NCBI GenBank assembly: GCA_934394615.1
Contig: CAKRRJ010000052.1
Coordinates: 1-17,060 of the forward strand
Source of the DNA: an uncultured Lachnospiraceae bacterium
GTDB taxonomy: Bacteria > Bacillota > Clostridia > Lachnospirales > Lachnospiraceae
Length of the DNA: 17,060 nt
Direction: 5' to 3'
Shown here: piece after piece, positions 1 to 6,845 of the stretch
Layout: each line of letters opens with the position of its first letter
How positions within the stretch are numbered: position 1 is the first letter of the stretch
The notes under the pieces: model-generated
Databases searched by the model: none
What the model was told of the DNA's origin: nothing
Seen by the model: only the letters and a program-made list of their open reading frames with translations
Position numbers and translations under genes: made by a program

Positions 1-171
1 AGGCCGGGGTGGTATCCTGCGTAGCATAAATATAAGTGCAATGTGTCCGGCTATGTGGCGACTGACGTTTTCGGGAGACGGACATCTTGTCCGACTATCC
101 GCAAACGGCTGTCAGCCACATCGTCCGAACACAGCACTTATATTTTGCGCAGCGGGATACCACCCCGGCCT
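1..171. repeat. ~171-bp imperfect palindrome (single long hairpin)
   Basis: Positions 1-39 pair with 134-171: the first 20 bases match apart from one position that would be a G-U pair, then a 3x3 internal loop, then a nearly uninterrupted stem. Positions 42-66 pair with about 109-133, and 67-84 pair with 88-105 around a 3-base tip (TCT at 85-87). The whole segment therefore collapses into one hairpin with small bulges. It lies 3' of the leftward hydrogenase gene, with no T-run typical of an intrinsic terminator on either side. No convincing ORF is present. It could be a palindromic mobile element (MITE-like), a structured RNA, or a processed 3' end. It may extend beyond base 1 of the window. 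The pairing is directly visible; the function is unknown. Confidence 0.75.
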
Positions 172-208
172 GCTTCGGACCTTTTGTGACTATTCTTAAA
201 TTGTTGAT

Positions 209-1666
209 TTAGTGTCTGTGCATTGCCACCTGATCTACACCCAGGTTCTTTAAGTTTGCGTGTACCTCGCGGTCGTCTGCCTGGCCAATGAGCAGGTCTC
301 TTGCCTTCTTTGCCTCCAGCTCGGTCTTGTGTTTGCTCGGGCCGCCTACACAGCCACCTACGCAGACCATACCCTCTACGAAATCTGCCGGAAGTCTGCC
401 GACTTTCATAAGGAGCAGTGCCTTCTTACACTCAGCAGCGCCGTTGCACTTCATCACATTCGGAGCAATATCCTCATTCATCTCCTTGAAGCACTCTACT
501 ACGGCTGCGGTTACGCCGCCTGCGTTGCCGAAGCGCTTACCGAATACGGAACCTTCCTGATAGGTGTTCTCTTCCGGCTCCAGCTCTACGCCCTTCGCGC
601 GCATCATCGCGCGGATCTCACCGAAGGTCATAGCGTAATCGGCATTGTCCTTGATGTTTAAGTCCAGAGTCTCGCTCTTCTTCGCGATACACGGTCCGAT
701 GAATACGGTAACGGTCTCCGGGTCTTTCTCTTTGAGCATTCTGGAGACTGCGCACATCGGGGATACGGTGGTGGACATGTTATCCAGAAGCTGCGGGAAG
801 TGCTGCTTGATCATATTTACAAATGCCGGGCAGCAGGAAGTGGTCATCTTCTTGCCCTCTTTGTAAGCCTCAGCCCACTCTGCTGCCTCTGCCGCAGCAG
901 TCATATCGCCGCCTAATGCAACCTCAACCATGTCTGCGAAGCCGACTTTCTTTAACGCGGTCTTCCAGCTTGCCATGGTGATCTCCGGTCCGAACTGACC
1001 CTCGGTTGCCGGTGCTACCATTGCAACGACCTTCTTGCCTGCGTTGATCATGTTGATGACATCAACCATGAAGGTCTTGGATCCGACTGCGCCAAACGGG
1101 CAGCTGTGGATGCAGGCACCACACTGGATGCACTTGTTCTCGTCGATCTCGCATACGCCATACTCATCATATGTAATCGCGTCTACCGGGCAGGCCTTCT
1201 TACAAGGACGCTCCAGATGCGCGATCGCGTTGTACGGGCAGGCATTTGCGCACTTGCCGCACTCTTTACACTTGTTCGGATCGATGTGCGCGCGGGTATC
1301 ACCCATGCTGATGGCACCGAAATTACAGGAGTTCTGGCAGGCCTTACCCATACACTTACGGCAGTTATCGGTTACGGTATAGGATGCGATCGGACACTCC
1401 TCGCAGGCTGCCCCGATGACCTGAACCACGTTTCTGGTATCTTTGCCGCTGGTCGGGCATTTGCCTTCTGCCAGGCGGACACGCTGACGGATGATCTCGC
1501 GCTCCTTATAGATACAGCAGCGGAACTGTGCCTGCGGTCCCGGGATGATGGTGTACGGAACCTGGTCCTTGTGCTCTTCATCGAGCTCGCCGTTCCATGC
1601 CAGTTTTGCTACCTCGTACAGTACGTCGTGTTTGATGCGTAAGATTGTTGCGTCATTTGTTACCAT
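209..1666 (-). CDS. hydA: [FeFe] hydrogenase, catalytic type with N-terminal ferredoxin-like domains
   Basis: 485 aa. Cytoplasmic enzyme expected to interconvert H2 with protons and electrons. The N-terminal half is cysteine-rich: C102/C105/C110/C114, C133/C136/C139/C143 and C179/C182/C185/C189 look like [4Fe-4S] sites, with more cysteines at 50-51, 70, 88, 91, 155 and 159. The H-cluster motifs follow: L1 TSCCPAF (C278, C279), L2 GPCIAKKSE (C326, K329, E332) and L3 MVCVGGC (C435, C439). All H-cluster cysteines and the L3 Met (M433) are kept, while L2 has Gly where clostridial HydA of the CpI type has Met. This pattern fits group B-like enzymes (inference). The start at 1666 is chosen because GAGGAGG (1673-1679) lies 6 bases upstream; an in-frame ATG at 1726 would add 20 aa but has no comparable site. 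It is the last gene of the hydrogenase cluster. No hydEFG maturases are in the window. Confidence 0.92.
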   Translation of the reverse strand: MVTNDATILRIKHDVLYEVAKLAWNGELDEEHKDQVPYTIIPGPQAQFRCCIYKEREIIRQRVRLAEGKCPTSGKDTRNVVQVIGAACEECPIASYTVTDNCRKCMGKACQNSCNFGAISMGDTRAHIDPNKCKECGKCANACPYNAIAHLERPCKKACPVDAITYDEYGVCEIDENKCIQCGACIHSCPFGAVGSKTFMVDVINMINAGKKVVAMVAPATEGQFGPEITMASWKTALKKVGFADMVEVALGGDMTAAAEAAEWAEAYKEGKKMTTSCCPAFVNMIKQHFPQLLDNMSTTVSPMCAVSRMLKEKDPETVTVFIGPCIAKKSETLDLNIKDNADYAMTFGEIRAMMRAKGVELEPEENTYQEGSVFGKRFGNAGGVTAAVVECFKEMNEDIAPNVMKCNGAAECKKALLLMKVGRLPADFVEGMVCVGGCVGGPSKHKTELEAKKARDLLIGQADDREVHANLKNLGVDQVAMHRH

Positions 1667-1787
1667 AATTTTCCTCCTCATTTCCGGAGATCCACTCCGC
1701 AAAGATTCCTGATAAAATCCACACATCGCGCAGACCGCTTCAGGACGGATCTCCTGCTCAACTCTTATTTTCTTTGTATTTTGAAAC
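1667..1787 (-). promoter_or_regulatory. Structured 121-bp spacer ahead of the catalytic hydrogenase
   Basis: This gap is much longer than the 1-2 base gaps upstream in the cluster. It holds two nested inverted repeats: GGAGATCC (1686-1693) with GGATCTCC (1747-1754), and inside it TCCTGA (1707-1712) with TCAGGA (1740-1745). The RBS of the hydrogenase begins just outside the outer stem. No clear sigma-A promoter was found here, so a processing site, attenuator or translation-control leader is plausible but inferred. Confidence 0.45.
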
Positions 1788-2969
1788 CTAATAATAGGTT
1801 ACGGTTACCTGTTTTCCCATCTCTTCCACCACAGACTTCAGCTGCTCCACCAGGTTCTGGCGAATGCCTAAGTCAAACGGAAGACCCGGATTCTGATATG
1901 CGCCATTGATGGCTTTTCCTACATACAGATGCAGTTCGGTACAGTCCTCGATCAGCATTTTTGCGACCATAGAAGCGCCGTTTGGCTTGTCGAGTTCCAG
2001 AAAGAAGCTCTCAGAAACGCTCTCATTCTTCACATAGCGCCGCAGAAGCTGCACCACGCGGTTTAACGTGAGCACCCCCTCTGTCACCAGCTCTATGCCG
2101 TCCATATAGGCAATCGGCGGAATATCGGGATCCACATAGTCCATGGAGACATCCAGCTTCTTTTTTAATACTCTGGACACGATGGTGGCACTGGTTCCTC
2201 CGCAGACGATCCGCTTTGTGGAATCGTCGCCGGACATGAAATTTTTTACCATTTCCTCGTCCATGGACGGATCCTTTGCCGGACCGGTCATCAGATGCAC
2301 CGGCTTCGCGTTGATAATACGCATGCACGCCACCGTGGTGTCGTCGCCCGGCCGGTACTGGTACAGTTCGTCACAGGCCTGGCAGATTGCTGCCGCAAGA
2401 CGCATGGCCGATATAGTCAGGGCGTACTGCTTCACTGCGTATTTGGCGATGTCTTCCCACAGCCATCCGAAATTTAACAGCTGTCCGACGCCCGCGTGCA
2501 CGGTTCCGTCGCTCATGAGGATCAGCGCATCGCCGCGCTGGACCGTAAAACGGTATTCATTGATCTTTTTTCCCTGCACTTCCCGGATATTCTGGGGGAT
2601 CGGCATTAATCTGCCGTTCCGGATAAAAATGCAGCTCGGGTTGTCAAACTCAACCAGATAGGCATCTCCGCTGTGAAACACCTGCAGGATGCTGAACGTG
2701 GAATACGCCACCTGCCGCACTTTGCAGATTGGCAGCGTCTCCACAATCGTCTCCACACATTCCTCCAGTGTCGCGCCGTTTAAAAACATAGTTCCCAGGA
2801 TCTTAGAAGTCAGCGTTGCCAGGATGTTGGCCTTTACGCCGCTTCCCATGCCATCCGCCAGAATCATAATATTGGAATCATCGGTTTTTAACAGCTCGAC
2901 CTTGTCTCCGCAGAGGACCTCGGTAAATTTATTCAGGCTCTTATAAGCAACATCTACGGTAATTGCCAT
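1788..2969 (-). CDS. SpoIIE/PP2C-type serine phosphatase with unassigned C-terminal domain
   Basis: 393 aa, soluble, no membrane segment. PPM/SpoIIE metal-binding motifs are present: ADGMGSG (D39, G40), LMSDGTVHAG (D154) and PGDDTTVAC (D209, D210). Such phosphatases remove phosphate from Ser/Thr on partner-switching proteins such as STAS anti-anti-sigma factors. Residues from about 225 to 393 form an extra domain (with KRIVCGGTSATIVSRVL around 250-266) that I do not recognise. The ATG follows the stop of the PAS-hydrogenase gene by a single base, and its RBS (GGAGG) lies inside the end of that gene, so translation is probably coupled. Linkage to a sensor-like hydrogenase suggests that H2 or redox state controls dephosphorylation of an unknown target. 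No kinase or STAS partner is encoded nearby. Confidence 0.88.
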   Translation of the reverse strand: MAITVDVAYKSLNKFTEVLCGDKVELLKTDDSNIMILADGMGSGVKANILATLTSKILGTMFLNGATLEECVETIVETLPICKVRQVAYSTFSILQVFHSGDAYLVEFDNPSCIFIRNGRLMPIPQNIREVQGKKINEYRFTVQRGDALILMSDGTVHAGVGQLLNFGWLWEDIAKYAVKQYALTISAMRLAAAICQACDELYQYRPGDDTTVACMRIINAKPVHLMTGPAKDPSMDEEMVKNFMSGDDSTKRIVCGGTSATIVSRVLKKKLDVSMDYVDPDIPPIAYMDGIELVTEGVLTLNRVVQLLRRYVKNESVSESFFLELDKPNGASMVAKMLIEDCTELHLYVGKAINGAYQNPGLPFDLGIRQNLVEQLKSVVEEMGKQVTVTYY

Positions 2970-2970
2970 A

Positions 2971-4704
2971 TTACTTACCTCCGTTGTCGCTTCCGTCCTC
3001 CAGAAGGGATCTGCAAAGCTTCGTCAGGGTCGTCTTGGTCTCTGCCGTTGTCTCTCCAAGAAGTCCCGCGATCTCCTGGGCTACCATCATCTGCTTGTGG
3101 ATGACCTTCTGCGCCAGGTCGATGGTGTCTAACTTGCGCTCGTATTCCAGTCTTGCCTGCTCCTCTTCCTTTGTGATATCGATGAACGTGGCAAGCACCA
3201 CATTCTGCTCCGGTATGTATACAATATTCTGAAGAGTGTCCAGCTTAAACTCCGGATAATGCACCTTCTTGCCGTGGATGTTCTGGTGTGTGTCGAATAC
3301 CCACTGGAAATCCGCCGGATCGATAAACTCGTACAGATACATCTGCAGTGCTTCCGCGCGGGTCTTTCCAAAATATTTCTCGCCCACCGCAGAATACTCC
3401 AGAAGCTTCATGTCTTCATCCACGATCATGACCACGTTCGGCGAAGTCTCCATAACAAGGTTCGCGAACGATTTGGACTTTTCATACATGAACGGGATGC
3501 ACATGTCGAGCTCTGCCTTCTTCTGGTACACCGCAATGGCCTTTTCCCGGCAGGTCGGATAACCGCAGGCACCGCAGTTTAATTCATCATCCGGGCGCAC
3601 CTTGCCGGTTTTCGCAAGGATTTCGCGGATCTCATTCTCAGACGGGATGGGATCATGCGGGGTGCGGTCCAGAAATACCTTGCCAAGCGAAACTTCGCTT
3701 ATGAGCGGCGCGGTCTCTGCCTCCGGAACCGGATCGCGCGGAATGCGTTCTTCCATGTCCAGTTTTACCTTGAAACGGGAAATGAAACGGTCATTCACCG
3801 TTGGGCCCTTAATGCAGCCGCCGGAACACATATTCATCTCGATGAAGCAGCCTTTGATCTCGCCGCGTACCATGCTCTTGCACAGATCGATGCAGTTGCT
3901 CTCGCCGTGCACATAGAACTTGCGGTAACCATCCTGCTGCGGCTTTGTAGCCACAACGGAATTAATGACACCGTTCGTGACCGGATAGAGGCGGTTTACG
4001 CGCGGATCCAGATATGGAAACGGCGTATCCTCGCAGTCCTCGATCACAATATCTTCCTCATTTAACCAGCGTTTGATATCGTTGAAATTTAAAACGGCAT
4101 CGATGCAGTCCGCGTGGCGCGGATCAAGCGCCTCCTGCTTCTTCGCAATGCACGGTCCAAGGAAGACCACCTTCGTATCCGCGCCCATCTGCTGTTTGAT
4201 CAGGCGTCCGTGCGCGATCATGGGAGATACCACCGGAGCCAGATACGGGATCAGCTGCGGATAATATTTCTCGATCAGCGCGTTCACACTCGGACAGCAG
4301 GTGCTGATGATGTTTTCCATGCTTCCTTCTGCCAGAAGCTTCGCATATTCGGCAGTGACCAGGGCAGCACCCTCCGAAGTCTCACGCACATCCGCAAAGC
4401 CCAGGCGCATCAGCGCACTGCGCACCTGGCCGATGGTGTGAAACTTTAAGAGTCCCATATAAGACGGCGCAATGGAGACTACCACTTTCTCGCCGGACTT
4501 GACCATGTCCTTGACCAGATTTAAATCACTGACCAGCGTTTTTGCCGACTGGGGGCAGATCTGCAGGCAGCGCCCGCAGAGAATACAGTTTTCCGGCATG
4601 ATCTCGGCACGCCCGTCCTTTACCATGATGGCCTTGACTTCGCAGTTGCGCACGCACTTGTAACAGTGACGGCATTTCGTTGCTTTAAAGTCAATAATCG
4701 CCAT
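2971..4704 (-). CDS. hydS: Putative sensory [FeFe]-hydrogenase with FeS and PAS domains (HydS-like)
   Basis: 577 aa. Domains in order: two [4Fe-4S] ferredoxin motifs (C11/C14/C17/C21 and C40/C43/C46/C50); H-cluster domain with L1 STCCPSV (C136, C137), L2 GPCIAKKQE (C185, K188, E191) and L3 NMCSGGC (C293, C297); a four-Cys FeS domain (C376, C379, C384, C401); a PAS domain around 415-510; and a charged, probably coiled-coil tail. Hydrogenases with C-terminal PAS domains are regarded as H2 sensors (groups C/D in published schemes). The L3 Met that contacts the H-cluster in catalytic enzymes is Asn here (N291), while both L1 cysteines are retained. An RBS (GGGAGG) lies in the end of the upstream ferredoxin gene, 2 bases away. 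It probably signals to the adjacent phosphatase (inference). Confidence 0.9.
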   Translation of the reverse strand: MAIIDFKATKCRHCYKCVRNCEVKAIMVKDGRAEIMPENCILCGRCLQICPQSAKTLVSDLNLVKDMVKSGEKVVVSIAPSYMGLLKFHTIGQVRSALMRLGFADVRETSEGAALVTAEYAKLLAEGSMENIISTCCPSVNALIEKYYPQLIPYLAPVVSPMIAHGRLIKQQMGADTKVVFLGPCIAKKQEALDPRHADCIDAVLNFNDIKRWLNEEDIVIEDCEDTPFPYLDPRVNRLYPVTNGVINSVVATKPQQDGYRKFYVHGESNCIDLCKSMVRGEIKGCFIEMNMCSGGCIKGPTVNDRFISRFKVKLDMEERIPRDPVPEAETAPLISEVSLGKVFLDRTPHDPIPSENEIREILAKTGKVRPDDELNCGACGYPTCREKAIAVYQKKAELDMCIPFMYEKSKSFANLVMETSPNVVMIVDEDMKLLEYSAVGEKYFGKTRAEALQMYLYEFIDPADFQWVFDTHQNIHGKKVHYPEFKLDTLQNIVYIPEQNVVLATFIDITKEEEQARLEYERKLDTIDLAQKVIHKQMMVAQEIAGLLGETTAETKTTLTKLCRSLLEDGSDNGGK

Positions 4705-4706
4705 GC

Positions 4707-4946
4707 TTACAGCCTCCCTAAAATTTCCTTTGCAAAGAAGTCATCGGTGGTTTCCGGCTTTAAGGAGAACAGCTCTCCGTCTACAGTCACGCAGACACCA
4801 TTTACACAGTTGCCGCTGCAGAATGCTCCGTTTAAATCTACCTTATCGGAAACTCCGTGTTCCTTTACCAGCTCCTGAAGACGCTGGATGATCTCTCTTG
4901 ACCCTTTTAAATGACATGCACTTCCAATACAGATCGTAACTCTCAT
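4707..4946 (-). CDS. Thioredoxin-like [2Fe-2S] ferredoxin (NuoE/HydC-like)
   Basis: 79 aa, a complete small single-domain protein. The cysteines C6-x4-C11 and C43-x3-C47 match the pattern of thioredoxin-fold [2Fe-2S] proteins related to the 24-kDa NuoE subunit; an extra Cys lies at 52. It begins MRVTICIGSAC, with GGAGG 8 bases upstream of the ATG. It is the first gene of the hydrogenase cluster, and its stop is 2 bases from the next start. It probably passes electrons to or from the PAS-hydrogenase, or tunes the sensor's redox state (inference from position). It lacks the N-terminal helical part of full-length NuoE. Confidence 0.88.
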   Translation of the reverse strand: MRVTICIGSACHLKGSREIIQRLQELVKEHGVSDKVDLNGAFCSGNCVNGVCVTVDGELFSLKPETTDDFFAKEILGRL

Positions 4947-4969
4947 AACTCAATCCTCCAAAATCGCAT

Positions 4970-5009
4970 AGTATAAAATTATTTTCTCATATTGACACAT
5001 TTTTATCAA
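4970..5009 (-). promoter_or_regulatory. Promoter of the hydrogenase cluster with Rex-like operator
   Basis: On the minus strand, TATACT (4970-4975) is a good -10 box placed 23 bases upstream of the first start codon. The -35 region is weak (GTGTCA at 17 bp). Overlapping it, TTGACACATTTTTATCAA (4992-5009) is an 18-bp imperfect palindrome. It matches 10 of the 14 fixed positions of a clostridial Rex consensus (TTGTTAA-N4-TTAACAA). A redox repressor here would make sense for H2 metabolism. The -10 is fairly secure; the operator is tentative. Confidence 0.45.
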
Positions 5010-5088
5010 TAAGCATTTTGCATAAAATGGCATAAAACCGTGTTTTTTCTCGTAAACAAAAATTTTTTAAATTTTTTTCAAAAAAAGC

Positions 5089-5117
5089 TTGCATTATTTT
5101 CGGAATGGTGCTATATT
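5089..5117 (+). promoter_or_regulatory. Sigma-A promoter of the tRNA-Pro/tRNA-Glu unit
   Basis: TTGCAT (5089-5094), a 17-base spacer and TATATT (5112-5117) sit 13 bases ahead of the first tRNA base. An A/T-rich tract with T- and A-runs lies directly upstream, as in strong UP-element-like stable RNA promoters. Confidence 0.75.
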
Positions 5118-5130
5118 ATGGGAGTCGCTT

Positions 5131-5204
5131 CGAGGCGTGGCTCAGTTTGGTAGAGCGCTGCGTTCGGGACGCAGAGGTCGCAAGTTCGAATCTTGTCGCC
5201 TCGA
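5131..5204 (+). tRNA. tRNA-Pro (anticodon CGG)
   Basis: The acceptor stem CGAGGCG pairs with CGCCTCG (5197-5203), and the discriminator is A. The D arm GCTC..GAGC, anticodon stem CTGCG/CGCAG with loop TTCGGGA, and T arm with TTCGAAT are all present. The anticodon is CGG (Pro, CCG codons). No CCA is encoded. It is followed after 4 bases by tRNA-Glu, so the two are almost certainly one transcript. Confidence 0.95.
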
Positions 5205-5208
5205 TTCA

Positions 5209-5280
5209 GGCCTCATGGTCAAGCGGTTAAGACGACGCCCTCTCACGGCGTAAACTCGGGTTCGATTCCCGATGAGGTCA
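5209..5280 (+). tRNA. tRNA-Glu (anticodon CTC)
   Basis: The acceptor stem GGCCTCA pairs with TGAGGTC (one G-U), discriminator A. The anticodon stem ACGCC/GGCGT encloses loop CTCTCAC, giving CTC (Glu, GAG). The D-loop AAGCGGTTAAGAC and T-loop TTCGATT are typical of bacterial tRNA-Glu. CCA is not encoded. It is the second tRNA of a two-gene unit. Confidence 0.95.
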
Positions 5281-5304
5281 TGAATTGAGAAACCCAATCT
5301 TTTG

Positions 5305-5337
5305 AAAAAAGCCAGAGCAAAATGCTCTGGCTTTTTT
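5305..5337 (+). terminator. Intrinsic terminator after tRNA-Glu
   Basis: GCCAGAGCA (5311-5319) pairs perfectly with TGCTCTGGC (5323-5331) around a 3-base loop and is followed by six T. A six-A run precedes the stem, so it could also stop leftward transcription. Confidence 0.93.
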
Positions 5338-5360
5338 CGTTGTATAAAAATATATTTCCA

Positions 5361-5501
5361 AAAACAAAAAAGAATCCGGCTTGCCGGATTCTCGCGCCGA
5401 GGCGCGGTTGCTTCGGCAACCATCTACCATTGCGCCGAGTGCGCATCCCTGCGGAGCGCTTTTTGTATGATAGGACGCAATTTCCTATCATACAAAAAGA
5501 G
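5361..5501. repeat. Dispersed multi-hairpin repeat, copy A
   Basis: About 140 bp nearly identical to 16640-16780 in the same orientation. Visible hairpins: GAATCCGGC/GCCGGATTC (5372-5391, 2-base TT loop), GCGC/GCGC, GGTTGC-TTCG-GCAACC, TGCGC/GCGCA, a stem at 5441-5459 followed by T5, and a 16-bp stem TTTTTGTATGATAGGA with its complement. On the minus strand the first hairpin runs into TTTTTT, so the element carries terminator-like signals in both directions. It has no convincing ORF. Its right end coincides with the T-tract of the amidohydrolase terminator. Mobile hairpin-type element or repetitive RNA: undecided. Confidence 0.85.
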
Positions 5502-5521
5502 AGCCGCCTAATGCAGCTCTC
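5494..5521 (-). terminator. Terminator overlapping the amidohydrolase stop codon
   Basis: On the minus strand, GAGAGC (5516-5521) pairs with GCTCTC (5499-5504) and runs into TTTTT (5494-5498). The TAG stop of the amidohydrolase (5508-5510) lies in the loop, so the hairpin forms across the end of the gene. The U-tract is shared with the repeat element. Confidence 0.65.
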
Positions 5522-6845
5522 CCATCGTTCCAAATTCTGACATGTCCATCACGCGCTTTAATTCTTTTTTTATTTCCGCAAAATCTGCCTTTACCAGCTT
5601 TTTGTCCTTCACCAGCTGCTCTCCCGCTACATACACATCGCGCACGTTGCTGCTGTTTGCGCTGTAGACCAGCGCGGAATACGGATCGTAAACCGGAAAC
5701 ATGTTGACGCTGTCTGTCTCCACCAGTGTGATGTCCGCAGCCTTTCCTGCTTCCAGGGAACCAATTACAGAGTCCAGGCCCAGTACCTTTGCCCCGCCGA
5801 TGGTTGCCATGGCCACAATGTCCTTTGCCGGCATGGCGCTGCGGTCATGGTTTGCAGTCTTCTGGAAATTCGCGCAGAGGCGCATCTGGGCAAACAGATC
5901 CAGCGTGTTTCCGCTCGCCGGGCCGTCGGTTCCAAATCCAACCGGCACACCGGCCGCCAGCAGCTTCAAGACGGGCGCCACACCTTTTGCCGCCTTGGTG
6001 TTCGATGCGATACAATGGCAAACACTGCTGCCGCGCTCTTTCATGAGCGCAATATCTTCATCCGTCATATGAATGCAGTGCGCAAGCGCCGACACGCCTC
6101 CCAGCACGCCGGTCTGCTCCAGAAAGCCAAACGGGGTGGTTCCATACGTTTCCCGCATATAGCTCATCTCGTAGTCCATCTCCGCCGCGTGGAGGCTGAA
6201 CGGCACACCGGCTGCCGCGTCGATCTCGTAAGCCGCCTTTAAATACTCCGGACTGCAGGTGTTTGTGCCGTGCGGTGTCAGCGCGCCGGAAATACGCGGA
6301 TGGTCCTGATACATGGCAATGAGCTTCTCTCCATACGCCAGAGCCTCCTCCGGGTCCGCAAAATCACACGCGCCTTCTTCCATGACTGTCTCCCCGGCAA
6401 TGCCGCGGATTCCCATCTCGTCCATAACTTTTGCGACTGCCATCTCGAAATAATACATATCGAGCACACAGGTCACGCCGGACAGAAGCAGCTCACAGAC
6501 TGCGTAGCGGGTCGATGCTGCCGCCATCTCCTCATTCATGGCTTTCTGCTCCATCGGAAGAAGAAACACGCGCAGGCGGTCCTTACAGTCGTCTCCAAGA
6601 CCGCGAAACGGCACCATGCCAAGATGGCTGTGCGTGTTCACCATACCCGGCATGACAATGGCGCGGGCAGCATCCTCGATCTTCCATCCATCCGCAGTAA
6701 GGGCATACTGGCGCTCTGGCGGCATCTCATCCATAGAACCTGTCTCCGTTATGATGCCATCCGCAAACATGACATAGCCGTCCGGGTAAGTATCCCCCGC
6801 TTCATTCATGGTCAGAACCATTCCGTTTGTGATGAGTTTCTTCAT
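5508..6845 (-). CDS. Amidohydrolase, MTA/SAH deaminase-like (TrzA/AtzA family)
   Basis: 445 aa, cytoplasmic metal-dependent hydrolase. Metal and catalytic residues are visible: HSH (H72, H74) in VMPGMVNTHSHLG, H219 and E222 in SLHAAE, H256 in LAHCIHM, and D307 in GFGTDGPASG. This is the pattern of 5-methylthioadenosine/S-adenosylhomocysteine deaminases and related aminohydrolases, which replace an exocyclic amino group by oxygen. The substrate cannot be fixed from motifs, and guanine or other aminopurine-like substrates remain possible. The start at 6845 (MKKLITNG) has GGAAGG upstream; an ATG at 6893 would add 16 low-complexity residues and is rejected. It is the last gene of the ABC transporter-deaminase unit, 152 bp after adenine deaminase. 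Confidence 0.88.
   Translation of the reverse strand: MKKLITNGMVLTMNEAGDTYPDGYVMFADGIITETGSMDEMPPERQYALTADGWKIEDAARAIVMPGMVNTHSHLGMVPFRGLGDDCKDRLRVFLLPMEQKAMNEEMAAASTRYAVCELLLSGVTCVLDMYYFEMAVAKVMDEMGIRGIAGETVMEEGACDFADPEEALAYGEKLIAMYQDHPRISGALTPHGTNTCSPEYLKAAYEIDAAAGVPFSLHAAEMDYEMSYMRETYGTTPFGFLEQTGVLGGVSALAHCIHMTDEDIALMKERGSSVCHCIASNTKAAKGVAPVLKLLAAGVPVGFGTDGPASGNTLDLFAQMRLCANFQKTANHDRSAMPAKDIVAMATIGGAKVLGLDSVIGSLEAGKAADITLVETDSVNMFPVYDPYSALVYSANSSNVRDVYVAGEQLVKDKKLVKADFAEIKKELKRVMDMSEFGTMGELH

Noticed and set aside
1..171. 6S RNA as identity of the long hairpin
   Set aside because: 6S RNA needs a large asymmetric central bubble; here the middle of the hairpin is paired.
260..1642. Plus-strand ORFs of 133 and 178 aa over the catalytic hydrogenase
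   Set aside because: They are antisense to a well-supported gene with intact H-cluster motifs, lack RBSs, and their low-complexity translation reflects reverse codon bias.
1667..1726. N-terminal extension of the catalytic hydrogenase to an ATG at 1726
   Set aside because: The internal ATG at 1666 has an ideal GAGGAGG site, and the extension lies in the structured spacer.
5142..5540. Several 70-96 aa ORFs across tRNA-Pro/Glu and repeat copy A (also 16547-16807 over copy B)
   Set aside because: They read through tRNA genes and hairpin repeats, and the shared peptide arises only from the duplicated non-coding element.
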